Shown: positions 53,412 through 62,715 of the stretch, in pieces
How positions within the stretch are numbered: position 1 is the stretch's first letter
Layout of the letters: each line of letters starts with the position of its first letter
Assembly (NCBI GenBank): GCA_963817755.1
Contig: CAWFPB010000003.1
Location: 372,001 to 436,000, forward strand
Length of the DNA: 64,000 nucleotides
Direction: 5' to 3'
Source: Oleiagrimonas sp963817755
Lineage (GTDB): Bacteria > Pseudomonadota > Gammaproteobacteria > Xanthomonadales > Rhodanobacteraceae
The notes under the pieces: generated by a model
Databases searched by the model: none
Seen by the model: the letters and a program-made list of their open reading frames with translations, nothing else
What the model was told of the DNA's origin: nothing
Program-made: the position numbers and the translations under genes

Positions 53412-54662
53412 TCAGGTGTTGCTGCCCGCGGCGGTCGATTCGCGCGCTTGCACGATACGCGCGGCCGCAGCCAGTCCGAACGAGGCCAGGAGGCACCAGC
53501 CGGCCATCCACAGCATCTGCGTGGGCAGGCCCGTGCCGTGGTCGATCAGCACGCCGGACAAGCCCGGGCCCAGGGCGGTCGAGAGCACCATCGATGAGAC
53601 GATGATCGCGCGGATGCCGCCGAGGTTGGCGATGCCGTAGACCTCCGGCCACAGCGAGCCCAGCAGCGTCTGGGTGAATCCGTTGCTGATGCCCAGCAGG
53701 AACATGAACAGGTAGATGCCCCAGACCGGCGTGATGAGCGCGACCGCGGCCGAGGCGATGGCCAGCGGAATCAGGAAGTACGGCAGCAGTCGCAATGCGC
53801 CGAAACGGTCGACCAGGTGGCCGCACACCAGGCCGAAAGCCACCGTGGTGATCGCCATCACCGGAAAGGCTGCGGCGAACACCAGTGGATCGTATCCGCG
53901 CAGGCTGATCAGGTAGCCCTGCTGGAAGAAGATCGTCGTGCCGATGAACGGCGGTGCCAGGGTGCCGGCCAGCAGCAGGTACAGGACCGGGTCGCGGATC
54001 ACCTGGCCGCGGGTCCAGTCGCGCGCGGTGCGCGCGCTGGCCGCGAGATGCTCGGTCGAATGCGGCACGCGTTCGACGCTGAGCAGTTTCAGGATCAGGG
54101 GAAAGGCGACCAGCATCAGCACCGCGGCCGCGGCCAGCCAGGGCGCCTGCCAGCCGCCCCAGCGCGCCAGGAGCTCGGCGGCGACCGGCAGCAAGGCCAT
54201 GCCGGCCTGCAAGCCGAGCACCACCAGGGCCATGGCGCGACCGCGGTTGGCGGCGAACCATCGGCCGGTCTCGGTGAAGGCGATCTCGGTCATCATGCCC
54301 TGGCCGAACAAGCGCAGCAGGTACAGGGCGATGCCCAGGACCGCCAGCCCCGGCGCCAGCGCCAGGAGCACGCAGGCCAGGGCCAGGCTGGGCAGGGTGA
54401 AGCGAGCGACCTTCCAGCCCGGCATCAGGTCCAGGGTGCGTCCGAGCCAGGGCAGGGTGAGCGCGCTCATCAGCGTGGCCGCCATGTACAGCCCGCCGAA
54501 CTGGCCGCCGGACAGGTCGAAGCGCGCGCGCAGGGCATTGCCGGACAGCCCCACAAAGAAGGTCTGGCCAAACGAGGAAAACAGGGTCAGCAGGAAACAG
54601 CCGCCGATCCAGCGCAGGTTGTTCCGGAGGAAACGGGCGTTGTCGGCAAGAAACAGGCGCAT
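53412..54662 (-). CDS. MFS transporter
   Basis: A 416-residue major facilitator with 12 helices (GNALRARFDLSGGQFGGLYM in loop 2-3, NRGRAMALVVLGLQAG in helix 5 region). It resembles bacterial carriers of the oxalate/formate or cyanate-type branch. Substrate unknown. ATG 54662. It is divergent from a second, unrelated MFS gene at 54988 and separated from it by 325 bases. Confidence 0.8.
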   Translation of the reverse strand: MRLFLADNARFLRNNLRWIGGCFLLTLFSSFGQTFFVGLSGNALRARFDLSGGQFGGLYMAATLMSALTLPWLGRTLDLMPGWKVARFTLPSLALACVLLALAPGLAVLGIALYLLRLFGQGMMTEIAFTETGRWFAANRGRAMALVVLGLQAGMALLPVAAELLARWGGWQAPWLAAAAVLMLVAFPLILKLLSVERVPHSTEHLAASARTARDWTRGQVIRDPVLYLLLAGTLAPPFIGTTIFFQQGYLISLRGYDPLVFAAAFPVMAITTVAFGLVCGHLVDRFGALRLLPYFLIPLAIASAAVALITPVWGIYLFMFLLGISNGFTQTLLGSLWPEVYGIANLGGIRAIIVSSMVLSTALGPGLSGVLIDHGTGLPTQMLWMAGWCLLASFGLAAAARIVQARESTAAGSNT

Positions 54663-54987
54663 GGGGCGTTCGCAGGCAGGGTGAACAAACCGCGACGAGC
54701 CGTGTGCGGGGCGTGGCGGCCATGGAGGCAACGAAGATGGGGTGGAGAAGATGCGCGCGCGGGGCGCCTGCCACCGGGGGCCATGGTAACGCGAGTGGCC
54801 GGCCGGGAAGGTGCGCGCACCGTGAACGGGGACACGGCCCGGGCGAGTCTCGTCATGATCGGCCACGGAAGCGCGATCACGTTGCCATGCCCTGTTGTCA
54901 TCGCCCGGAGCGGTGTACCTTGGCGGGCTGGTGCGGTCCCGGCGCACCGCGACCTTTGTCACCCGCGATGGATGGATCCGCATCCCC
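54663..54987. other. divergent intergenic region between two MFS genes
   Basis: 325 bases with no gene. It must hold both promoters. I see no obvious operator. Confidence 0.4.
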
Positions 54988-56289
54988 ATGAGCAGCATGT
55001 TCCACGCCCTCTCGAGCTACAACTACCGGCAGTGGGCCTGGGGCGCGCTGGTGTCCAACGTGGGCACCTGGATGCAGCGGATCGGCCAGGACTGGCTGGT
55101 GCTGACCGTACTCACCCATCACAGCGCCACCGCGGTGGGAACGGTGATGGCGCTGCAGTTCGGCCCTGCGCTGGTGCTGCTTCCGCTGAGCGGCCAGGCC
55201 GCCGATCACCTGGATCGACGCAAGCTGCTGCTGTTCACCCAGTGCGCGGCCGGGTTGCTCGCCCTGGGGCTGGGGCTGGTGACCCTGGCCGGCGTGGTGA
55301 CGCTCTGGCAGGTCTACGGATTTGCCCTGCTGCTGGGCTGCGTGACCGCGTTCGATGCGCCGGCACGACAGGCCTTCGTCTCGGACCTGGTCAGCGATGA
55401 CATCCTGGCCAATGCGGTGGCGCTGAACTCCGCCTCCTTCAATGCCGCGCGCATGATCGGACCGGCCATGGCCGGTGTGTTGATCGCGGCGGTCGGTGAA
55501 GGCTGGCTGTTCATGATCAACGCGGGCACCTATGCCGCGATGATGGTGTCGCTGGGATTGCTTCGCTCGCACGAGCTGCTCGGCGAGGAACGCTCTTCAC
55601 GGTCCCGTGGCAGCCTGTTTTCGGGTTTCCACTATGTGCGCCAGCGTCCCGACCTGGTCGCCGTGCTGGTCATGCTTTTCCTGCTCGGCACCTTCGGATT
55701 CAACTTCGCCATCTTCATATCGACCATGTCGGTGACCGTGTTCCACGGCAACGCCGGCCAGTACGGCCTGCTGTCGGCGGCGATGGCGGCGGGGACCATG
55801 TGCGGGGCCTTGCTGTCGGCCCGCCGTCCATTCCCCGGCATGGTGCTGATGGGCGCATCGGCCGGGTCATTCGGTGTCAGCGTGGCCCTGGCGGCCGTCA
55901 TGCCCGGCCCCGTGTCGTTTGCCACCGCGCTGTTCTTCGTCGGCCTGGCCGCATTGACCTTCATGACCGCGAGTAACTCCATGATGCAGCTCACCACCGA
56001 GCGCGCCATGCGTGGGCGGGTGTTGGCATTGCGCATTGCCGTGGTCATGGGCGGCACGCCAGTCGGCGCACCGATGGTCGGCTGGATGGTCGACCATGCC
56101 GGTGCACGCTGGGCGCTGGGGGCCGGTGCCCTTTCGGGCGTCGCGTCCGCCGGTGTGGCGGTGGCCTACCTGGTCCGGCATCGGGGGCTGCGCATGGTCC
56201 GCCGGGCCGGTCGGCTGCGGCTGGTCATCCAGCCTGCGCCACGGGCGCTGACGTCGGTGCGCGTGGCGGCCGGAGAACGCGTGACTTGA
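54988..56289 (+). CDS. MFS transporter, EntS-like (DUF894 type)
   Basis: A 433-residue exporter-type MFS. The start MSSMFHALSSYNYRQWAWGA with LVSNVGTWMQRIGQDWLVL and the loop GQAADHLDRRKLLL are typical of the EntS/MFS_3 family, which exports siderophores or drugs. Twelve helices are predicted, and the C-terminus is basic. It is alone in its transcription unit. Confidence 0.82.
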   Translation: MSSMFHALSSYNYRQWAWGALVSNVGTWMQRIGQDWLVLTVLTHHSATAVGTVMALQFGPALVLLPLSGQAADHLDRRKLLLFTQCAAGLLALGLGLVTLAGVVTLWQVYGFALLLGCVTAFDAPARQAFVSDLVSDDILANAVALNSASFNAARMIGPAMAGVLIAAVGEGWLFMINAGTYAAMMVSLGLLRSHELLGEERSSRSRGSLFSGFHYVRQRPDLVAVLVMLFLLGTFGFNFAIFISTMSVTVFHGNAGQYGLLSAAMAAGTMCGALLSARRPFPGMVLMGASAGSFGVSVALAAVMPGPVSFATALFFVGLAALTFMTASNSMMQLTTERAMRGRVLALRIAVVMGGTPVGAPMVGWMVDHAGARWALGAGALSGVASAGVAVAYLVRHRGLRMVRRAGRLRLVIQPAPRALTSVRVAAGERVT

Positions 56290-56411
56290 GAAAAGGAGCA
56301 GGGCAATCGTGAACGTGTTGCCTGCGCCCTTTCATGCAGCTTCGTCGTCATGGGTCGCCTTGGCAGGCGTTCCAGGGGAGACCTGAAGATTCCGGAGCCA
56401 GGCCGGGCCGT

Positions 56412-56567
56412 TCAGGTCGAACCCTGGCCGGGCGAAGCGCCACTCCTGCTGTCGCTGTCGTCGACATCGCCGTTTTGCACGGCCTTCTTGCGGCGCTTTT
56501 CTTCTTTCTTGCGCTTCTTGGCCAGCTCGCGCTGGCGCTTCTCGTAGGAATAGTTTGGCTTGGCCAC
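56412..56567 (-). CDS. small Lys/Arg-rich conserved protein, 51 residues
   Basis: From the GTG start at 56567, preceded by GAGGA, the frame reads MAKPNYSYEKRQRELAKKRK and onward, ending with an acidic-to-neutral tail. Small proteins with this N-terminus are widespread in proteobacteria and uncharacterised; the basic coiled region may bind RNA or ribosomes. An upstream ATG at 56624 would add 19 residues without family support. Confidence 0.75.
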   Translation of the reverse strand: MAKPNYSYEKRQRELAKKRKKEEKRRKKAVQNGDVDDSDSRSGASPGQGST

Positions 56568-56686
56568 GGAAATCCTCAGTTGGCGGGCCAGTGTAGACCA
56601 TATGACGGGAAAAGGGCGGTTCATGGGGGGATGTCGTTCCTTCGCGCATGCAAGGTGGCCTGTATCCCATGGCCTGCCGACCCCTT

Positions 56687-56815
56687 TCAGGCCCCGGGGT
56701 GGTCACCGAACTTCTTCAGCTGTTTTTCGAGCGCGTTGATGCGTTCGTGATTCCTGAGACTGAATACAAGGGCGCTGATCGCGAAGGTGAAGGCAATGAT
56801 GGCGAACGTGTTCAT
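56687..56815 (-). CDS. 42-residue single-helix membrane protein
   Basis: It starts MNTFAIIAFTFAISALVFSL, a single membrane helix, followed by a charged coiled tail (NHERINALEKQLKKFG). It lies about 100 bases downstream of the membrane gene at 56917 in the same direction, so it may be the third gene of the GntR operon. Function is unknown; small proteins of this kind often modulate a larger membrane partner. Confidence 0.7.
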   Translation of the reverse strand: MNTFAIIAFTFAISALVFSLRNHERINALEKQLKKFGDHPGA

Positions 56816-56916
56816 GGGATTGCTCCGTGGAGTCGATCAAGTCGTTTGCGGCCCCGTCCGATCTTCCCGGGGGCGATGATTCATGCACCGCTCCACGAGG
56901 CCCTCGGGGCCTGGTG

Positions 56917-57738
56917 CTAGGCGCATGCCTGGCGCAACGGAACCGCGGTGCGCAGGGTGATGGTGATGGACACGGCCATGGCCGTCTGGAAATACAGACT
57001 CATGACGATGGCATCGAAATTGTGCAGGCCGAGTACCGTGTTGGCCGCGTGCAGCAGCATGTAGATGCTGAAGGCGATGCTGATGACCGCCAGGACGATC
57101 AGTTGCGCACCGATGCTTCGATTGCGTGCTTGCGGGTTGCGTTGTGGTGCGACGCTGCGGCCGCGCAGCTTGTGCCAGCCGAGCAGGGCCAGCAGGCCGT
57201 TGGTCGCCAGAACGGTGAGGTTCCTCGTCAGCGTTCTGGCATCGAGTACGAAGCCATGCAGGAACAGGTCCGTCAGCACGGCGGCGACCATCATGGCCAC
57301 GGCCAGCGCCAGCAGCCAGCGCGGCAGGAAGTTGCCCAGGTGTCGAGGCGCGAGGCTGGCACTGCGTTTTTTCACCGGTCGTATTTCGCGCAGGCGGCGG
57401 AACAGGTTCAGGCAGAACAGGTCCATGACCAGCATCGGCAGGAACTGCACGCCGCCGAAGAACGCCGGCCAGGACTCCGGGATCGGCGAATCGGTTCCGT
57501 GCCACCGGTACAGGATGACCAGTAGTACCAGACCGATCAGCAGCAGCAGGCGGTTGAACCACGCAAAGATGACCAGGCCCGTGCGATAGGTGGACAACGG
57601 ACGCGGGTACATCTGCGGGTGAGTCGTCGCCGGAAAGGCATCCAGGACCCGGTGCAAGCGGCGGCCGACCAGGTACGGAACGATCGCCGAGATCAGCAGG
57701 ACCTGCGCGAGGAACACGATGTAGAAGAGGAAATTCAT
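56917..57738 (-). CDS. multi-pass membrane protein of GntR operon
   Basis: A 273-residue protein with seven predicted helices, among them FYIVFLAQVLLISAIVPYLV and LLLLIGLVLLVILYRW, and a hydrophilic loop at about residues 118-135. I do not recognise a family. Its ATG overlaps the stop of the GntR gene (57735-57738), so the two are translationally coupled and the regulator probably controls this protein. Confidence 0.7.
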   Translation of the reverse strand: MNFLFYIVFLAQVLLISAIVPYLVGRRLHRVLDAFPATTHPQMYPRPLSTYRTGLVIFAWFNRLLLLIGLVLLVILYRWHGTDSPIPESWPAFFGGVQFLPMLVMDLFCLNLFRRLREIRPVKKRSASLAPRHLGNFLPRWLLALAVAMMVAAVLTDLFLHGFVLDARTLTRNLTVLATNGLLALLGWHKLRGRSVAPQRNPQARNRSIGAQLIVLAVISIAFSIYMLLHAANTVLGLHNFDAIVMSLYFQTAMAVSITITLRTAVPLRQACA

Positions 57739-58130
57739 GCAGTCTTGGCTCCGTGGAGTCGACGGTTCATGACATCGGTGAAGCCAATGCGGATTTCCGA
57801 GTCGGTGGCCCCGGCTTCGCGCAGGGACCGGATGGTCCGTTCCAGCGCCTGGCGTACCTGGGCGAGCAGGTCGACGGCGCTGTTGGCGCGGGCATCGGGA
57901 TGCACGAAGGTGCCGCGATAGCCGCGCGTCTGGATCACTGCATCGCGCTCGAGCAGGCGGTAGGCCTTGGCCACGGTCTTGTTGTTGAGGTCCAGGTCAC
58001 CGGCCAGCTGGCGGATCGAGGGCAGGGGATCGCCGGCACGCAACCGTCCCGCCTGTACGGCGGCCTTGATCTGCGCGATCAGCTGCGCGAACAGCGGCTC
58101 GGGATCGTCGATGTCGATGCGGATGTCCAT
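57735..58130 (-). CDS. GntR-family regulator, YtrA subfamily
   Basis: A 131-residue regulator. The winged helix (EPLFAQLIAQIKAAVQAGRL, PLPSIRQLAGDLDLNNKTVA) is typical of GntR. The short C-terminal region of two helices, without a large ligand domain, is the YtrA type. YtrA regulators usually repress their own operon, which often encodes transport or envelope proteins. A perfect inverted repeat just upstream (58135-58176) is the likely operator. Confidence 0.88.
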   Translation of the reverse strand: MDIRIDIDDPEPLFAQLIAQIKAAVQAGRLRAGDPLPSIRQLAGDLDLNNKTVAKAYRLLERDAVIQTRGYRGTFVHPDARANSAVDLLAQVRQALERTIRSLREAGATDSEIRIGFTDVMNRRLHGAKTA

Positions 58131-58134
58131 GCAA

Positions 58135-58176
58135 TGTTCCATATGTACCCTGCGTGCGAATGGTACATATGGAACA
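58135..58176. promoter_or_regulatory. GntR operator, perfect 15-bp inverted repeat
   Basis: Arms TGTTCCATATGTACC (58135-58149) and GGTACATATGGAACA (58162-58176) are exact complements 12 bases apart. The repeat begins 4 bases upstream of the regulator's ATG, so binding should block initiation or the ribosome-binding site. No second copy was noticed elsewhere in the window. Confidence 0.8.
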
Positions 58177-58514
58177 AAAGATTCGCAACCGTTCCATGCC
58201 GGACCATCGGATCGGATCGCGCCAAGCCCGTGTCGGGCATCAGTGCGGAGGCCGCTTCCGACGCGACCGCGATGTGGACATGCCGGCACCGCAAGGATCG
58301 ACGGAGTATCGAGAACGGTCCCTGGCAAGGGTCCGTTCTGTCGGAAAGTGAAACAGCGTGTGGCCGACATGGGCACCGCTCAACCAGGGGCGCACGCCCG
58401 AATCGGTGAAGTACATCCGGTGGCGCGAACGCGGCTGGACGCGGGCTTGCCCGATGCTGGTCCGTGTCCGGCTGACCGAGGCGCGGAATGGTGAACCGCG
58501 ATGCCGGGATCGAG

Positions 58515-59378
58515 TCAGCTTTTGGTGTTGTCGATGCGGTGCAGGCCGCTGCCTACCATGTGGATGCCGCTTCCGACAGGCAATGCGGCATGTGCGGCCA
58601 TTTCCTTGTTTTGCACCCAGGGAATGTAGTGGCGAGGACCGGGGATGAAAGGCTGCCATTTGCCGTATGCATACCTGTCGTTCGAGCCGGCCGTTGGACC
58701 AGGATGGATCATGTACTGCACGGGCACCTGGGCCTCCCAATGGTGCGCGGAGGCGGACTTGCCTTCGGTCGGAATCGTGAATCGCCACTTGCGCGCTGCC
58801 TGAAGGGCGGAAGCGGCGAATTGCTTGCGCCATCGCGCCATGAGATTGGGACCCCCGCGGGTGCTGAGATTCACCTGCTCCACGGCGGCCTTGGACACCC
58901 GACCCTTGTGGTCGATTCGCAGCAGGAGGAAAACCGTGCCGGTGACATCCTGTCTTGCCAGATCCATCGGATAGGCCGGTGGGGTCGGTTTGTCCATGTA
59001 GCGAATCTGGGTATCGTCCTTTTCGTCGTTTGTGCCGAAGGTCGTCTGGTCGATGCTGATCGAGACCTTCTTGTTGGCCAGCGGCGTGGCCAGGAGACGG
59101 ATGTCCATGTGGGCCTTGACGTTCACCGGCTTGCCATGGAGCACATTCGGCTGGAACTTCCATGCGGGGATGGCCCGGTTCAGCAGTCTTACCACGTAGT
59201 CGGGCAACTTTCCGGGCTGGCCAAGCTTGAAAGCCTTGACGTACCCACTGGCCGATACGGTGATGGAGCCGGAGACGTCCATGCTGGCCTGCACGACTGC
59301 AGCATGGCTCGAGGTGTGTGCTGACCATGCCGGTCCGGCCAGCGCGAACCATCCGATCGTGAACAAGATTCGCTTCAT
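58515..59378 (-). CDS. periplasmic TonB C-terminal-domain protein
   Basis: A 287-residue protein with signal peptide (RILFTIGWFALAGPAWSA). A segment PPAYPMDLARQDVTGTVFLL with LRIDHKGRVSKAAVEQ matches a TonB C-terminal fold. Unlike TonB it has no N-terminal anchor with Pro-rich spacer; it is a free periplasmic protein, so coupling to the proton motive force is unlikely. The gene at 62000-62512 encodes a similar, smaller protein. Confidence 0.7.
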   Translation of the reverse strand: MKRILFTIGWFALAGPAWSAHTSSHAAVVQASMDVSGSITVSASGYVKAFKLGQPGKLPDYVVRLLNRAIPAWKFQPNVLHGKPVNVKAHMDIRLLATPLANKKVSISIDQTTFGTNDEKDDTQIRYMDKPTPPAYPMDLARQDVTGTVFLLLRIDHKGRVSKAAVEQVNLSTRGGPNLMARWRKQFAASALQAARKWRFTIPTEGKSASAHHWEAQVPVQYMIHPGPTAGSNDRYAYGKWQPFIPGPRHYIPWVQNKEMAAHAALPVGSGIHMVGSGLHRIDNTKS

Positions 59379-59601
59379 GCGTGGTTTTCCTCATGTGGAT
59401 GGATGCACCGGGCTCCATCGACCATTCTGGACCTGGCGGGCATGAAAATCCAAAAGCGAGTCTTCCGGAGACTCGACAAACCGCCTTCACCAGTACGGGG
59501 ATTGTTTTTGCGCCCCCACCGGGGCCCGGTGCGGACGGGAGCCTGCGCTACGGACCTCGCGAGCTGGAATGCGTCGCTTGCGACCGCGTTTCCAGTCGTG
59601 T

Positions 59602-60603
59602 TCAGCGTGCCGCGTGCAGCCGGTTTTCGTTGTCGCGGCCGGCGACGAAATCGTCGAGATTGCGCAGGGTCGTCGTGGCGATCGTTTCCATCGCCTCCTC
59701 GGTGAAGAAGGCCTGGTGACCGGTCACGACCACGTTGGGAAAGGTCAGCAGGCGGGCGAACACGTCGTCCTCGATGATCTGGTCGGACAGGTCGTGGAAG
59801 TACATGTCGCCTTCCTCCTCGTACACGTCCAGGCCGACCGCGCCCAACTGGCCGGACTTCAGGGCGGCGATCACGGCGCGTGCGTCGACCACGGCACCGC
59901 GGCTGGTGTTGATGAGCATCGCGCCGCGGCGCATGCGGTCGATGGCGGAGGCATCGATCAGATGGTGGGTCTGCGGCGTCAGCGGCAGGTGGATGGAGAC
60001 GATGTGGCTGTCGGCGAGTACTTCGTCCAGAGGGCGGTAGCGTACGCCGAGTGCGTCGAGCTCGGGATTGGGCTGCGCGTCGAAGGCCAGGATGGTGCAG
60101 CCGAATCCGTTCAGGATGTGGGCCAATGCCGTGCCGATGCGCCCGGTGCCCAGGATGCCGACCGTCTTGCCGTGAAGATCGAAGCCGAGCAGCCCGCCGA
60201 GGCTGAAGTTGCCTTCGCGCACGCGGTTGTAGGCGCGGTGGATCTTGCGATCGAGCGTGAGGATGAGGCCGGTGGCGAATTCGGCGACCGCGTACGGCGA
60301 ATAGTTGTTCACGCGCATGACGGTCAGGCCCAGGCGCTCGGCCGCCGCCAGGTCGACATTGTTGAAGCCGGTGCAGCGCAGCAGGACCAGGCGCGTGCCC
60401 TGCGCGGCCAGCGTCTCCAGCACCCCGGCGCCCAGGTCGTCGTCGACGAAGCAGCAGATGGCCTCGTGATCGGCGGCGAGCGCGGCGGTTCGCGGTTCCA
60501 GCGAGACCGGGGTGTACTCGAATTGCAGGTCCGTGCGTCCTTCGCGGACGGCCTCGAAGGAGGCGCGATCATAGTTCTGGGTGCTGAAGAACAGGGTGCG
60601 CAT
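59602..60603 (-). CDS. ldhA: D-lactate dehydrogenase (LdhA-type)
   Basis: A 333-residue D-2-hydroxyacid dehydrogenase that reduces pyruvate to D-lactate with NADH. The Rossmann motif is GILGTGRIG. Catalytic residues are visible as Arg in NTSRGAVVDAR, Glu in DVYEEE and His in TGHQAFFTEEA. The start MRTLFFSTQNYDRASF and the DYEEEGDMYFHD-like loop (here DVYEEEGDMYFHD) match the LdhA subgroup. ATG 60603. Confidence 0.88.
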   Translation of the reverse strand: MRTLFFSTQNYDRASFEAVREGRTDLQFEYTPVSLEPRTAALAADHEAICCFVDDDLGAGVLETLAAQGTRLVLLRCTGFNNVDLAAAERLGLTVMRVNNYSPYAVAEFATGLILTLDRKIHRAYNRVREGNFSLGGLLGFDLHGKTVGILGTGRIGTALAHILNGFGCTILAFDAQPNPELDALGVRYRPLDEVLADSHIVSIHLPLTPQTHHLIDASAIDRMRRGAMLINTSRGAVVDARAVIAALKSGQLGAVGLDVYEEEGDMYFHDLSDQIIEDDVFARLLTFPNVVVTGHQAFFTEEAMETIATTTLRNLDDFVAGRDNENRLHAAR

Positions 60604-60809
60604 GAGAACTCCCGGGAGGCTTCGTATTCTTGACCGTGTCGGCCCTTTTCCCGGTTCGAGAGTACTCCCATCGCGCGCTCGCGCCATGCGCTGGATCAAG
60701 CCGCGGGACGGACTCAGTCGCGGTGCCAGGTCCAGGACTCGTCCAGGCGCCGGCATGGCGGAGCCCGTGGGGCGGGGGTACTATCCAACCAAAAACAAGG
60801 GCCTGAATC

Positions 60810-61787
60810 ATGTTTTCCAAGCACACATTCACGCGCGTCCTGTTCTCCGTCGTGTTCGTGGCGGGCGCGGGCATGCTGGCCCTGGCGGCCAGCCGGCCGG
60901 CCCGCGCCGCGGCGCCCATGGTGCACAAGGCGACGCCGGGCTACTACCGGTTCATGCTGGGCGACTTCCAGGTCACGGCGCTGTCGGACGGTACCGGCAG
61001 GCTGCCGGCCGACAAGCTGCTGCGGGGCATCAAGCCGGCGACCATCGACCGGATCCTGGCCGCGCACTTCGAGTCCTCGCCGGTGACGACCTCGGTCAAC
61101 GCCTTTCTGGTCAACACGGGGCGCAGTCTGGTGCTGATCGATACCGGCAACGGTGCCGGGGCATCGCCGGGCCGGGTGCTCACCAACCTGGAGGCCTCCG
61201 GCTACCGCCCGGACCAGGTGGACGATGTCCTGATCACGCACATGCATCCGGACCATGTGGGTGGGTTGGTGGTCGACGGACACCGGGCCTTTCCGAACGC
61301 CACTGTCTGGGTCAGCCGCAAGGATGCCGATTACTGGCTTTCCGCGGCGCAGATGGCCAGGGCCGGGAAGGGCCGGCAGGGCACCTTCCGGGCGGCCATG
61401 GCCGCGGTCGCGCCCTACCGCAAGGCGGGCCGGTTCAGGACCTTCCAGGGGGGCCGGATGCTGCTGCCGGGCATCCATTCGCTGCCCGAGCCCGGCCACA
61501 CGCCTGGCCATACCGGCTACCTGGTGACCAGCCAGGGGCACTCCATGCTGGCGTGGGGTGACATCATCCACGTGCAGGCGGTGCAGTTCGGCCATCCCTC
61601 GGTGACCATCGCCTACGACAGCAACCCGACCCGGGCACGTGCCACGCGCCTGCGCATCCTCGCGCGAGCCGCGTCCGACAAGTACATCGTCGCCGGTGCC
61701 CACCTGGCCTTCCCCGGCCTGGGGCACGTGCGCAAGGCCAAGCAAGGCTATACCTGGATTCCGGTCACCTACACCGATCCCCGTTGA
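60810..61787 (+). CDS. secreted MBL-fold metallohydrolase
   Basis: A 325-residue protein with signal peptide (LFSVVFVAGAGMLALAAS). The metal-binding motif is HMHPDHVGG, with further ligands at PGHTPGHTGY and AWGDI, and a final His in VAGAHLAFPG. The family includes lactonases and related hydrolases; the substrate here is unknown. It is divergent from ldhA with about 200 bases between. Confidence 0.82.
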   Translation: MFSKHTFTRVLFSVVFVAGAGMLALAASRPARAAAPMVHKATPGYYRFMLGDFQVTALSDGTGRLPADKLLRGIKPATIDRILAAHFESSPVTTSVNAFLVNTGRSLVLIDTGNGAGASPGRVLTNLEASGYRPDQVDDVLITHMHPDHVGGLVVDGHRAFPNATVWVSRKDADYWLSAAQMARAGKGRQGTFRAAMAAVAPYRKAGRFRTFQGGRMLLPGIHSLPEPGHTPGHTGYLVTSQGHSMLAWGDIIHVQAVQFGHPSVTIAYDSNPTRARATRLRILARAASDKYIVAGAHLAFPGLGHVRKAKQGYTWIPVTYTDPR

Positions 61788-61999
61788 GCAGCCTTTGGGT
61801 TCGTGCTTGGATGTGGACGAATGGTCGGATATGCCTGTCCGCCCGGGAACTGCGGAACCGAATCGATCGCGTCATCACGTCCGGCCGAAGCGGCCTTCGA
61901 CGCCAGCCCTCGCGAATCGGATCGGCGGGGTTTGGTGGTGCGCAGGAAGATGGTCTGTGCAAAATCAGATTCGCCGTGAGCCGGGACCAGGAACAGTTC

Positions 62000-62512
62000 T
62001 CAGCGCATTAGCGGATCCGATGCGTGGAAGCCCATTACGGCGTTCAATTCCTTCATCTTCTGTGTCCAGGAGGGACCGGAAAGAGAGAATTTGGGCTGTG
62101 ACGGGCTCGCGAGCGCCAGATGGTGTCCGTCCCCGTGCACCCAGTGCCATGGACCTAATCCGATTGGCAACGCCTTGCTCGAAAGCAGCTTGAGGTTGAC
62201 GCTGTAGTTGTCGCCCTCCCGAGGGACGGCTTTGAGCGCGAGCATGAGCAAGTACTGGCGTGAAACCGGCTTGCCTTTTTCCATGGCCGGCTTGACGGCG
62301 ATTTTCTTGAGTTGCCCGTTGAGGAATTGCTTGAATTTCGGACGAAGTCGGTATCCCGGATTCACTTCCGTCACTTTGCCCTTGGTGTTGATGTTCAGGA
62401 GTACGGGGATGACCCGATTCACGGCCTGGGTTCCATCCTTTGGAGAAGCCATGGCCAATCCTGATGCGAATCCCAGGGAAACAATGAGCGATAGCAGGAT
62501 ATGTCGTTTCAT
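62000..62512 (-). CDS. secreted protein related to the TonB-like protein at 58515
   Basis: A 170-residue protein with signal peptide (HILLSLIVSLGFASGLAMA). The segment RVIPVLLNINTKGKVTEVNP resembles the TonB C-terminal beta strand pair of the protein at 58515 (LLLRIDHKGRVSKAAVEQ). The C-terminus has WHWVHGDGHHLALA. Function unknown; the two proteins may belong to the same envelope family. Confidence 0.6.
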   Translation of the reverse strand: MKRHILLSLIVSLGFASGLAMASPKDGTQAVNRVIPVLLNINTKGKVTEVNPGYRLRPKFKQFLNGQLKKIAVKPAMEKGKPVSRQYLLMLALKAVPREGDNYSVNLKLLSSKALPIGLGPWHWVHGDGHHLALASPSQPKFSLSGPSWTQKMKELNAVMGFHASDPLMR

Positions 62513-62715
62513 GGTGTTGGCCTCCTTGGTCCCTCGTGTTTGCTTGGACCCGCAAACTCTGCGCATTGCAATGTTTCCGGATGACAGCAGTCCAAATCGT
62601 TGGACCTGAATGAGGCTACTATCACGCAAGCCGGCACGCTAGTTCGCACGGCACGCATTTCCAGTGACCGTCAAGGTTTCGTGATCGGATGTCTCTGTAC
62701 CTGGCCACTGAGCGG

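Noticed and set aside
59569..60633. 354-codon plus-strand frame
   Set aside because: Antisense of ldhA, whose catalytic residues are all present.
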